DNA of 39,191 bases from Lachnospiraceae bacterium (lineage in GTDB: Bacteria; Bacillota; Clostridia; Lachnospirales; Lachnospiraceae): NCBI GenBank assembly GCA_029063085.1, contig JAIDOW010000048.1:1-39191 (forward strand), in the 5' to 3' direction. Numbering within the stretch: the first letter of the stretch is position 1; each line of letters opens with the position of its first letter. A model generated the notes under the pieces. That model was not told the origin of the DNA. It worked only from the letters and a program-made list of their open reading frames with translations, and searched no databases. Positions 18,305 through 24,483 of this stretch are shown piece after piece. A program made the translations under genes and the position numbers.

Positions 18305-18490
18305 CAACATAAAAGAAGCTGCTACACAAAGAAAATCCTTCCAGTGCAGCAGCCTCTTTTATGGAGTGCCAGCTATATGTTAATAATAGGAACATGCGCC
18401 TATTTTGTCTTTTAAAATATGAGGCAACAGATGAACGTATATTCACAAGGGGGGGGAGAGAGTAAATCCACTCACCTGTGCCTCATACCA
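18305..18490 (-). ncRNA. Candidate structured non-coding RNA
   Basis: No protein frame with a ribosome-binding site fits here, yet a strong intrinsic terminator (18311-18360) ends a minus-strand transcript. Upstream, 18476-18487 and 18418-18430 pair over 12 bp with one bulged base (plus strand TATGAGGCAACAG / CTGTGCCTCATA), enclosing two small hairpins (GAGT..ACTC and TGAA..TTCA) and an unpaired run of eight C. A further hairpin AATAGG/CCTATT follows. The whole would be about 185 nt. I checked it by eye against 6S, SRP, tmRNA, T-box and common riboswitch cores and recognise none. No convincing promoter is visible, so existence and 5' end are inferred. Confidence 0.4.
18311..18360 (-). terminator. 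Strong intrinsic terminator without an obvious upstream gene
   Basis: Arms 18344-18360 and 18311-18327 pair over 17 bp. The only two non-Watson-Crick positions become G-U on the minus strand, and the minus-strand 3' arm ends in UUCUUUU. The orientation is therefore minus. The nearest upstream sequence on that strand holds no gene, which supports a small RNA. Confidence 0.75.
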
Positions 18491-18534
18491 ACAAAAATGT
18501 ATCCATCTTTCTTGTATAGAATACTGCATTTTTC

Positions 18535-18563
18535 TTGTGTTTTCTATCAATTTTAAGTATAAT
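18535..18563 (+). promoter_or_regulatory. Predicted promoter of the AraC-type regulator
   Basis: A perfect -10 TATAAT (18558-18563) with a weak -35 TTGTGT (18535-18540) at 17 bp, giving a leader of about 80 nt before the AraC start. A weak -35 fits a promoter that needs an activator. Confidence 0.5.
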
Positions 18564-18650
18564 TATATAACAATCTTATATTTCGCCCCTAAAACTAACA
18601 CATAATGCTATAAAACATTTAATTTGTCAAGATATATGGAGGGAAAAACT

Positions 18651-19589
18651 ATGAATGAGCAAGCTATAATTATTAATGATAATCTGTTAGAAACTATTCA
18701 ATACAATTCCCCTACCACCCCAATTAAAGCTTCCCATACCCACCTTTCTGATTTTCCAAACGGAGTCACACCCTGCCACTGGCATAACGAATTAGAATGT
18801 ATTGTCATGTTAAAGGGTGGATTAAACTATTATGTAAATAACGAAACATATATTTTAAAAGAAGGTGACGGTATCATCATCAATACAAACCGGCTTCATC
18901 TATGTGGTCCCTCGGATACAGAAACTAAATCTTCTAAAGAACATTGTCATACCTATCTGCCGGACGACGAAGACAATAACCATTACGCCGTTTTATTGCT
19001 CCACCCAGATACTCTCCGCTTTAACCGTAAAATGGAAGAAAAATATATCAACCCTTTCCTCTTTGATAACAACAGCGATGTTATTTTACTCGACCATAGT
19101 CATAACTGGCACAAAGAAGCTATTTCAGGTATTCTGGATATTTTTTATGCTGTCACCGAGAAAATCCCATGTTTTGAGCTGATTGCCCAAAGCCGGTTCT
19201 TCCAGCTTTGGAGTATACTGTATCAGAATACGATTGCGAAAAACGGTTATGAATTAGTAGAGACAGACCCCATGAATCCTCTAAAAACCATGATTTCTTA
19301 TATTCAGAATAATTACCAGAATAAAGTTACCCTAAATGATGTCGCAGAAGCGGGAATGATGTGTCAGTCCAAATGCTGTAGATTATTCAGGGAAGCACTC
19401 AGACAATCCCCTATTGAATATCTGCAAAATTACCGGATACAGCGCGGCATTTACCTGTTAGACCATACCAGTATGAGTATCACGGAAATTGCTTTGGAAT
19501 GTGGTTTTCATGGTGCCAGTTATTTTACAGAAACTTTTCGTAAAATTAATGGCATCACTCCCAAAGAATATCGCAGAAATCAATTTTAA
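18651..19589 (+). CDS. AraC-family transcriptional regulator with cupin sensor domain
   Basis: 312 aa. The N-terminal cupin-type ligand domain is typical of sugar-sensing AraC proteins (TPCHWHNELECIVMLKGGL, then YVNNETYILKEGDGIIINTN). The C-terminal two-helix-turn-helix AraC domain lies at about 210-310 (VTLNDVAEAGMMCQSKCCRLFREAL, then SITEIALECGFHGASYFTETFRKI, GITPKEYR). The frame could open at 18624 with TTG, but GGAGGG lies seven bases before the ATG at 18651. The nearest plausible target is the convergent neighbour (overlap 4 bp) or something outside the window; none is evident. Likely a carbohydrate-responsive activator. Confidence 0.92.
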   Translation: MNEQAIIINDNLLETIQYNSPTTPIKASHTHLSDFPNGVTPCHWHNELECIVMLKGGLNYYVNNETYILKEGDGIIINTNRLHLCGPSDTETKSSKEHCHTYLPDDEDNNHYAVLLLHPDTLRFNRKMEEKYINPFLFDNNSDVILLDHSHNWHKEAISGILDIFYAVTEKIPCFELIAQSRFFQLWSILYQNTIAKNGYELVETDPMNPLKTMISYIQNNYQNKVTLNDVAEAGMMCQSKCCRLFREALRQSPIEYLQNYRIQRGIYLLDHTSMSITEIALECGFHGASYFTETFRKINGITPKEYRRNQF

Positions 19590-19927
19590 TGCTTTGCACG
19601 GACTGCTTCCCATTCATCATATCTTGTTTCGTATTGTTCATTTAACCAGGCAATCATCTGTTCCTTTCCGTCCATATCAAAAGGAAAGGTCTTTGTCACC
19701 TTTTGGTCGTTTGGCGTTACCTCATAACAAAACGGTTCCGGCCAGACAACTGCCTCAAACACTGCATCTCCTTTTTGATCCTGGGGTTTCAAAGCAACAT
19801 CCTCCATCGGATTTCTTGACAAGCGGAAACGCATCCCTCTATGACTTCCCAAATACGCCTGTCCATGTTCATAATATGTGATTCCATAGGAATCCTTATT
19901 TTGAATTTTTATGATTTCCTTTTCCAT
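19586..19927 (-). CDS. Uncharacterised 113-aa protein, last of a three-gene operon
   Basis: Not recognised. Acidic/aromatic, soluble, with no membrane segment. It reads GITYYEHGQAYLGSHRGMRFRLSRNP, PEPFCYEVTPNDQKV and an Asp/Glu-rich C-terminus (GKEQMIAWLNEQYETRYDEW), suggesting one alpha/beta domain. GGAGG lies five bases upstream. It is 24 bp after the 188-aa gene in the same direction, and its stop overlaps the convergent AraC gene by 4 bp, so the genes are tightly packed. Codon use resembles its neighbours. Confidence 0.75.
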   Translation of the reverse strand: MEKEIIKIQNKDSYGITYYEHGQAYLGSHRGMRFRLSRNPMEDVALKPQDQKGDAVFEAVVWPEPFCYEVTPNDQKVTKTFPFDMDGKEQMIAWLNEQYETRYDEWEAVRAKH

Positions 19928-19951
19928 ATGTACCTCCAGCCTAACTGGCTT

Positions 19952-20518
19952 TTAAGTCAACAACCTGTTAACAATCATGATATCCCGGCTATTCAGAAAA
20001 TAAAACTTTAACTCCAAATTTGAATGAACCGCCAGTTCTATTCCAATTTCCAGCATTCTGTCATTCAGTCTATGGTACATGATATTTCCATGCCACGGAA
20101 TGCCTAAAATATACTCCTTCTCTCTGCCGGTGAGACAAGACAGCTGTTCCATATATTCTGTTTGATTCTCCTTAATCCACTTTCCAAACGGACACTGCAT
20201 ATAAGCATTATCTTCACCGTTTTTTTGAATCTTCTCCCTTAATCTTTGAGAAATGATAGGACGTGAAACATTCTTTAAGTAAGACACCTTCATGACCTCC
20301 TCTTCTACAGGTAATGTCTCAAGCAATATGCCAGACTCCACCATATATTGATATACGGTCTTCTCCACTCGCTTTCTTGGTGTCGGATAATCCAGCTGCT
20401 CCATAATCCGGTCAACAGAATATCCCATATCTACCAGATGGCGGATTGCACCTCCACTTGCCATATCATGCACAAAATTAGATAACGCATCTTCAAAGTA
20501 TCTTGGCCTTTCTTCCAT
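19952..20518 (-). CDS. Uncharacterised 188-aa protein, middle gene of a three-gene operon
   Basis: Not recognised. Soluble and mostly helical at the N-terminus (FVHDMASGGAIRHLVDMGYSVDRIMEQLDYPTPRKRVEKTVYQYM, which looks like a helical DNA- or protein-binding region), a central basic part (SRPIISQRLREKIQ), and a C-terminal CPFGKW ... YILGIPWHGNIMYHRLNDRMLEIG region with conserved-looking Trp, His and Cys. GAGG lies nine bases before the ATG. It is 25 bp downstream of the 60-aa gene and 24 bp upstream of the 113-aa gene, so probably co-transcribed from the promoter at 20826-20854. Confidence 0.78.
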   Translation of the reverse strand: MEERPRYFEDALSNFVHDMASGGAIRHLVDMGYSVDRIMEQLDYPTPRKRVEKTVYQYMVESGILLETLPVEEEVMKVSYLKNVSRPIISQRLREKIQKNGEDNAYMQCPFGKWIKENQTEYMEQLSCLTGREKEYILGIPWHGNIMYHRLNDRMLEIGIELAVHSNLELKFYFLNSRDIMIVNRLLT

Positions 20519-20543
20519 AAAAAAATATCCTCAATTTCCAGAT

Positions 20544-20726
20544 TTAACAGTCAAAGTTTCTTACTTTCCCTGTAGCCCACGGGCTTCCTACATCACAACG
20601 TCCATGATGATACACTTCTTTTACGGAATCCTCTCTTTCTGAGACATCTACTTTAATCCGGCTAACACCCGCAGACACCTTTTCATCCAGCAGCCTAATA
20701 ATATTTTCAATATCCTGATCTTCCAT
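20544..20726 (-). CDS. 60-aa protein with HHGRCDVGSPW tail, first of a three-gene operon
   Basis: The acidic helical N-terminus (EDQDIENIIRLLDEKVSAGV) is followed by a beta-like segment (RIKVDVSE) and a distinctive tail, VYHHGRCDVGSPWATG, ending in a cysteine. I recall similar tails in other Lachnospiraceae proteins but know no function. Two His, an Arg-Cys-Asp and a terminal Cys could bind a metal, or make this a modified-peptide precursor; no maturase is adjacent, so that is only a possibility. AGGAGGG lies six bases before the ATG, and the operon promoter is strong. Confidence 0.8.
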   Translation of the reverse strand: MEDQDIENIIRLLDEKVSAGVSRIKVDVSEREDSVKEVYHHGRCDVGSPWATGKVRNFDC

Positions 20727-20744
20727 GATATTTCCCTCCTGAAT

Positions 20745-20757
20745 TTGTAACCAATTT
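20745..20757 (-). repeat. GGTTACAA-type motif before the 60-aa gene
   Basis: Minus-strand AAAATTGGTTACAA ends eight bases or fewer from the ribosome-binding site, as in the copies before exoA and the DUF5716-like gene. Here the 3' partner arm is different (GTAGAATTTTGTAAAC further upstream), so the hairpin is degenerate. Confidence 0.5.
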
Positions 20758-20825
20758 TACCCTGTAGAATTTTGTAAACTGCACCTTTACCGCCCTCTTT
20801 TTCATTCTAAATTAGGAATAATTTT

Positions 20826-20854
20826 ATTGTATCGGACCAGAAGAAAAATGACAA
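20826..20854 (-). promoter_or_regulatory. Strong predicted promoter of the three-gene operon
   Basis: On the minus strand, TTGTCA (20849-20854) and TACAAT (20826-20831) are each five of six to consensus and lie exactly 17 bp apart. It sits right after the stop of the 100-aa gene, so the 60/188/113-aa genes form their own unit, with a leader of about 90 nt. Confidence 0.7.
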
Positions 20855-20859
20855 GAATT

Positions 20860-21162
20860 TTATTTAAAAACATCTTTACAAAATTCATCTGCTTTTATAC
20901 CACTTAACAGCAAATCTACTCTTTCCTCCACTGTCAATTCCTTATTGCCAATAATCTCAATTAAAACCCGCTCCGTATCCTCTTCTTCCGGCAATTCCAA
21001 ATAGGAACTATGAACATGATTGCGAATCACCTCATAGGTGCCGCCAATATTGTTAAAAGCTCCTTCTTGATATCCCATACCCGTTAATCTTTTCATCACC
21101 TTATTCATTTCCCATAGTTCATCTTCTACCTCTATTAACAGCATCATATCTTCCCGTGTCAT
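20860..21162 (-). CDS. Uncharacterised 100-aa protein, paralogue A
   Basis: Function unknown. Soluble, acidic, helical. It aligns along its length with the 90-aa protein at 21734-22006: MTREDMMLLIEVEDELWEMN versus MTKEDMIIMVEVADSLREMD, RLTGMGYQEGAF versus RLTGKGHSTGEF, HVHSSYLEL versus HNIHSSYKEL, and ERVDLLLSG versus ERANLLLEG. AGGAGG lies six bases before the ATG. It is divergent from the XRE regulator across a 175-bp gap that carries an operator-like inverted repeat, so regulation by that protein is likely. Confidence 0.8.
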   Translation of the reverse strand: MTREDMMLLIEVEDELWEMNKVMKRLTGMGYQEGAFNNIGGTYEVIRNHVHSSYLELPEEEDTERVLIEIIGNKELTVEERVDLLLSGIKADEFCKDVFK

Positions 21163-21290
21163 AATTTTCCTCCTAAATTAGTATTATCAACAATCTTTTT
21201 CAATTCTGCATGTCACAATAAATTAAGAACAATGCATATCATTAGTTATAACTAAATATATTTTATTTTGCATTATTATCCTGATAGGAA

Positions 21291-21317
21291 TAGTACATTA
21301 ATATAAGAAATATACTA
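21291..21317. promoter_or_regulatory. Operator-like inverted repeat before the XRE gene
   Basis: TAGTACATT (21291-21299) and AATATACTA (21309-21317) are arms of an 8/9 inverted repeat with a 9-bp spacer. A third half-site, GGTACTA, lies at about 21329, next to the ribosome-binding site. The position fits autoregulation of the XRE gene, and possibly control of the divergent 100-aa gene. An upstream TTGCAT (about 21269-21274) may be the -35. Confidence 0.45.
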
Positions 21318-21337
21318 TATTAAAAAGAGGTACTATC

Positions 21338-21670
21338 ATGGCAGACTTGGATTTCAAGGCAATCGGCATAAAAATCAAAGAACGTAGACAATCGCAAGGC
21401 ATTACACAGGAATATATCGCTAATCAGTTAGATGTAAATCCTTCACATATCAGCAATATCGAATGCGGTCGTGCTAATCCGTCTCTTACTGCTCTTGTTA
21501 AAATTGCAAATATCCTAGAATGCAGCGTTGACTATTTTATCAGTAGCGAATATACCTACAAAGCTGACAAAGACACGCAAATGACATTGGATGATAAAAT
21601 CATAGATAAATTAAAATATTGCGATATTGATAAGAAAAATAGAGTCTTAAAAATAATCGATTTACTCTAG
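21338..21670 (+). CDS. XRE-family helix-turn-helix regulator
   Basis: 110 aa DNA-binding protein. HTH_3 domain at residues 8-65: IGIKIKERRQSQGITQEYIANQLDVNPSHISNIE in spirit, with the typical RGRANPSLTALVKIANIL-like continuation (here CGRANPSLTALVKIANILECSVDYFI). The C-terminal tail is short, charged and helical, perhaps for dimerisation. AGAGG lies about seven bases before the ATG. It is divergent from paralogue A and convergent with paralogue B, which flank it on both sides, so all three may form one regulated module. Confidence 0.92.
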   Translation: MADLDFKAIGIKIKERRQSQGITQEYIANQLDVNPSHISNIECGRANPSLTALVKIANILECSVDYFISSEYTYKADKDTQMTLDDKIIDKLKYCDIDKKNRVLKIIDLL

Positions 21671-21733
21671 TCAAAATTATCGTTCTCCATACACATGATA
21701 AAAATCCTCTTCATAATAATCCTATAAATCAAT

Positions 21734-22006
21734 TTAATCCCTTTTTCCTTCCAATAATAAATTTGCTCTTTCCCCTACTGATAAATCCTCATTATCAAGA
21801 ATTTCCATCAAGACCTTGTTTATTTCCTCTTCTGTCAATTCTTTATAAGAACTATGAATATTATGTTTTATAACTTTATAAATATTATCCAGTCGAACAA
21901 ATTCACCAGTCGAATGTCCTTTACCTGTTAACCTTATTAATTCTGAATCCATTTCCCGCAGACTATCTGCTACTTCCACCATTATAATCATATCTTCTTT
22001 TGTCAT
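21734..22006 (-). CDS. Uncharacterised 90-aa protein, paralogue B
   Basis: The open frame reaches 22054, but AAGGAGGAG four bases before 22006 and the alignment with paralogue A (both begin MT-R/K-EDM) set the start there. Acidic, helical, soluble, no known domain. The shared pattern EDM...VE..D.L.EM....RLTG.G...G.F......Y.VI...HSSY.EL and a GERxxLLL end define the family. Copies on both sides of an XRE gene suggest duplication. Function unknown; it might be an antitoxin-like or adaptor protein, but there is no direct sign of that. Confidence 0.78.
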   Translation of the reverse strand: MTKEDMIIMVEVADSLREMDSELIRLTGKGHSTGEFVRLDNIYKVIKHNIHSSYKELTEEEINKVLMEILDNEDLSVGERANLLLEGKRD

Positions 22007-22147
22007 TTTGCTCCTCCTTAGAATTCTCATTCTATTGCACCTATATTGTGACATTATTTATATCGGCACCATCCTACAATTCTTTAGTTATAGATAATTA
22101 TATTTTGTATTATAACATCCCTCAATAAATTCAAAAGAAAATTTACT

Positions 22148-22363
22148 TTAAAACATTGAACATATCAATTTCATTACAAAGCGTATGCTATTTTCAAATC
22201 CTGACTGTTCCGCCGTCAATGTTACAGCTACTAACAAATCTTTTAACTCTTCCACATCATTAGTATCCAGCCGTTCCGCATAATCATGAACAAGTTGATT
22301 AATTTCTTTCGTCAACTTGCTCATTAAGTCTAATAACTTCCTTCTCATATACAAGTATATCAT
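22148..22363 (-). CDS. Possible small helical protein (71 aa or fewer)
   Basis: Reads MRRKLLDLMSKLTKEINQL followed by an amphipathic helical stretch and the end FENSIRFVMKLICSMF, which reminds me of small phage- or element-linked Clostridial proteins such as DUF6809. The starts at 22363, 22348 and 22321 all lack a well-placed ribosome-binding site (AAGGAAG is 13-14 bases before the ATG at 22321). It may be a decayed gene. The 185 bp between it and the terminator at 22542 hold only AT-rich DNA. Confidence 0.4.
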   Translation of the reverse strand: MIYLYMRRKLLDLMSKLTKEINQLVHDYAERLDTNDVEELKDLLVAVTLTAEQSGFENSIRFVMKLICSMF

Positions 22364-22541
22364 TATAAATTCTTTAAAAAACTATCCATATTTTCATCCT
22401 CATTTACAATTATAAAATATTTAAATACATGGTAATTCTGTTTTGAATTATAATATTTTTATGTCTATAATAAAATAAGCCACATAAGTAAAATATACCT
22501 ATATAATATTCCCTATAAGAAGATGAAAAACTTTTATACAC

Positions 22542-22572
22542 AAAAAAACGGTATAGCCACAAGGACTATACC
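22542..22572 (-). terminator. Intrinsic terminator ending the Rpn copies
   Basis: GGTATAG (22550-22556) and CTATACC (22566-22572) form the stem, and a seven-base U run follows on the minus strand (22542-22548). A second, damaged version exists at 22978-22998, in which the outer arm reads CATAGCC-CTATACC and the U run is lost. Confidence 0.85.
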
Positions 22573-22630
22573 ATAATTTAATACCCCCTCACTTTCTCAC
22601 GTGATGAGATTAAATGTTATGGTGGTTTTC

Positions 22631-22987
22631 CTACTTCTTCTCTGCAATCTGCTTCACTTTCTCCAATGGGACATCTGTCAGAACGGATACCTCCTCACAA
22701 GTCATATCCTTATTTAACATAGACAATAAAATAATTGCTTCGCCTTGTTTAATCCCCTCTGCTTTTCCTTCTGCTCTACCTTCCGCTCTACCTTCTGCTT
22801 TCCCCTTATCTTCTGACATTTTTTTAATCTCTTCTAAAGCTTTACACATATCAACTTCACCATCCCTTTCCCCTTCTTCCCTATTTTCCGGAAAATCCAT
22901 ATCAATAAATAAGGATAACAACCTTCCTGTTGCTTCATTCAGCTTGGAATATATATTTTTATTCTTCTGAATAAAGCATAGCCACAA
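22631..22987 (-). pseudogene. Truncated duplicate of the Rpn gene (C-terminal fragment)
   Basis: The frame reads QKNKNIYSKLNEATGRLLSL and continues to DVPLEKVKQIAEKK, matching the C-terminal third of the neighbouring Rpn protein with a few substitutions. It lacks the nuclease domain. The possible TTG start at 22987 (MWLCF...) is made of the old terminator sequence. It has four AEG-type units against nine in the full gene. It may be read through from the full gene because the terminator between them is damaged. The complementary strand also has an open frame, rich in Pro-Ser-Ala, which is a by-product of the repeat. Confidence 0.8.
22758..22805 (-). repeat. 12-bp tandem repeat, four units
   Basis: Encodes KAEG-RAEG-RAEG-KAEG within the truncated Rpn copy. 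The same array in the intact gene (23181-23288) has nine units, so the number varies. Confidence 0.85.
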
Positions 22988-23053
22988 GGACTATACCATA
23001 ATTTAATAAACTCCCTCACTTTCGTGATAAGAAGGAATGTTATGGTGGTTTTC

Positions 23054-24121
23054 CTACTTCATCTCTGCAATCCGCTTCACTTTCTCCAATGGGACATCTG
23101 TCAGAACGGATACCTCCTCACAAGTCATACCCTTATTTAACATAGATAATAAAATAATTGCTTCGCCTTGTCTAATCCCCTCTGCTTTTCCTTCCTCTTT
23201 TCCTTCTGCTCTACCTTCTTCTCTGCCTTCCGCTCTGCCTTCTGCTCTACCTTCCTCTCTGCCTTCTGCTCTACCTTCTTCTTTCCCCTTATCTTCTGAC
23301 ATTTTTTTAATCTCTTCTAAAGCTTTACACATATCAACTTCACCATCCTTTTCCCCTTCTTCCTTATTTTCCGGAAAATCCATATCAATAAGTAAGGATA
23401 ACAACCTTCCTGTAGCTTCATTCAGCTTGGAATATGTATTTTTATTCTTCTGAACAAACTCCAACATAGCCGTTCCATCATCCACATATTTTAAAAGCTC
23501 AAAAATGTCCTTAAGGCTTCCCTGATACTTTAACGTATCCTCCACCTCATACACACTGATGAGATTCAGTGGAGACGAAACCATAAATGGCAGCATTTCT
23601 TCCACATAGGATACATCGCCAAATAATCCCTTCAAATCCCTGGCAGCATCCCACTTCTCTTTTCCCGTATAAAAAACAATGGTAATCGTCGGAATCAATA
23701 TGTCTTCTTTTTTAAAATGAGATAAAAACTCTCTGCCTCGGACATCCTTTTTCCGTTTATGTTCCTGTTCAATCATCCTTGCCTGTTTCAAATATTCCAG
23801 GGTATCATAAACCAATGTTCGCAAAGCCATAGAATAGTCTATCTCACTTTGCTGTTCAACACCTAACACGGCTAAATGTATCCTGTTTCCATCAAGCGTT
23901 ACTTCCCGGACAATATCCCGTTCTTTTTTGATCACCTCATAAGTATCTTTTCTTCCTTTCACCATCCCGTCTGTCAAAAGGAATCGGTATCTTCCTTCTA
24001 CCTCCCTTAAAATCTCTGGTTTAACAATCTGTTTTCCTCCAAATACAAATCCATTAAAGAGAGAGGCAAACACTTCCGGCTGCGATAAATAGTCAATAAT
24101 AATATTTTCCTTTTTTCCCAT
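23054..24121 (-). CDS. Rpn-family PD-(D/E)XK nuclease / putative transposase
   Basis: 355 aa. Rpn (recombination-promoting nuclease, formerly transposase_31/PDDEXK_2) proteins in other bacteria stimulate RecA-independent recombination with a Mg-dependent PD-(D/E)XK nuclease. Here the core is at residues 8-115: IIDYLSQPEVFASLFNG, RDIVREV (D69) and VLGVEQQSEIDY (E89-Q90, the E-x-Q-type motif); the middle IPTITIVFYTGKEKWDAARDL matches the family. A coiled-coil-like tail of nine E/A-EG-R/K units is followed by a small helical end (IILLSMLNKGMTCEEVSVLTDVPLEKV). AAGGAG lies six bases before the ATG. Some Rpn proteins form toxin/antitoxin-like pairs with internally started C-terminal products; the duplicated tail next door resembles such a product. 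Confidence 0.9.
   Translation of the reverse strand: MGKKENIIIDYLSQPEVFASLFNGFVFGGKQIVKPEILREVEGRYRFLLTDGMVKGRKDTYEVIKKERDIVREVTLDGNRIHLAVLGVEQQSEIDYSMALRTLVYDTLEYLKQARMIEQEHKRKKDVRGREFLSHFKKEDILIPTITIVFYTGKEKWDAARDLKGLFGDVSYVEEMLPFMVSSPLNLISVYEVEDTLKYQGSLKDIFELLKYVDDGTAMLEFVQKNKNTYSKLNEATGRLLSLLIDMDFPENKEEGEKDGEVDMCKALEEIKKMSEDKGKEEGRAEGREEGRAEGRAEGREEGRAEGKEEGKAEGIRQGEAIILLSMLNKGMTCEEVSVLTDVPLEKVKRIAEMK
23181..23288 (-). repeat. 12-bp tandem repeat, nine units, in the Rpn gene
   Basis: Exactly 108 bp encoding nine four-residue units of the type K/R-E/A-E-G. Slippage or recombination would keep the frame because the unit is 12 bp. The neighbouring fragment has four units. Confidence 0.9.
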
Positions 24122-24188
24122 ATCAAACTCCTTTCATTTATCCTTTTCCAATGAAAAAAGTATGCTACGGTTTATGGAGAGTTCTGTC

Positions 24189-24200
24189 GGTCATATGACC
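24189..24200. repeat. 12-bp palindrome GGTCATATGACC
   Basis: Perfect palindrome about 70 bp upstream of the Rpn start codon and 150 bp before the KAS III promoter. Possible regulator or restriction-type site; otherwise the 360-bp gap holds only AT-rich DNA and the promoter at 24353-24381. Confidence 0.4.
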
Positions 24201-24352
24201 TCCTTCCCTCTCCAAGTATGAACAATCTTATTTTATCGGATTTTAGAGAATATAACAACAAAATAATTGTGAAAAATATATACAAATCATTGAAAGCTGT
24301 CTTTAGAATAAACATTTAAGTAACAGATTTGAAAAAACATGTATTTAAGTGC

Positions 24353-24381
24353 TTTACTAGCATAATTATTTTTGATATAAT
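24353..24381 (+). promoter_or_regulatory. Predicted promoter of the KAS III-like/receptor pair
   Basis: TATAAT (24376-24381) with TTTACT (24353-24358) at a 17-bp spacing, giving a leader of about 95 nt before the KAS III-like start. Confidence 0.5.
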
Positions 24382-24483
24382 TAAGCCATTCAAGCTACAG
24401 AATAAACAGAGTTTCTAGTCATAGTGTACACTTATACAAAATCATGTAAACAATCAAAAACTATACGGAAGAGGTGGTGCATC

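Larger units (their letters stand above)
22551..23464 (-). repeat. Imperfect tandem duplication of the Rpn gene 3' part
   Basis: Segment 22551-22977 (terminator plus the last ~110 codons) is repeated at 22978-23464, with about 90% identity by eye. The right-hand copy belongs to the intact gene. At the junction, CATAGCC (22978-22984) is shared with CATAGCC inside the intact gene at 23465-23471, a seven-base microhomology that probably marks the recombination point. The copies differ in length mainly through the 12-bp repeat number. Confidence 0.85.

Noticed and set aside
18102-18446. 114-aa frame upstream of and overlapping rnhA.
   Set aside because: Overlaps the rnhA start in another frame and runs through the strong terminator stem at 18311-18360; no ribosome-binding site.
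18418-18487. Possible riboswitch (purine-like three-way junction).
   Set aside because: The loops are not complementary and no conserved core bases of purine, THF or c-di-GMP riboswitches are seen; kept only as an unclassified RNA candidate.
20860-22006. Classic toxin-antitoxin pair around the XRE gene.
   Set aside because: Neither paralogue shows HigB, RelE, MazF or HipA motifs; the two resemble each other rather than a toxin and its partner.
22614-23453. Plus-strand frames rich in Pro-Ser-Ala with SALPSSLPSA repeats (22614-22970 and 23037-23453).
   Set aside because: Antisense of the 12-bp AEG repeats in the Rpn gene and its fragment; the minus-strand reading matches a known family.
22551-23464. 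CRISPR or transposon ends as explanation for the repeats near the Rpn gene.
   Set aside because: No regular spacers, no terminal inverted repeats and no target duplication; the pattern is a tandem duplication with internal codon repeats.
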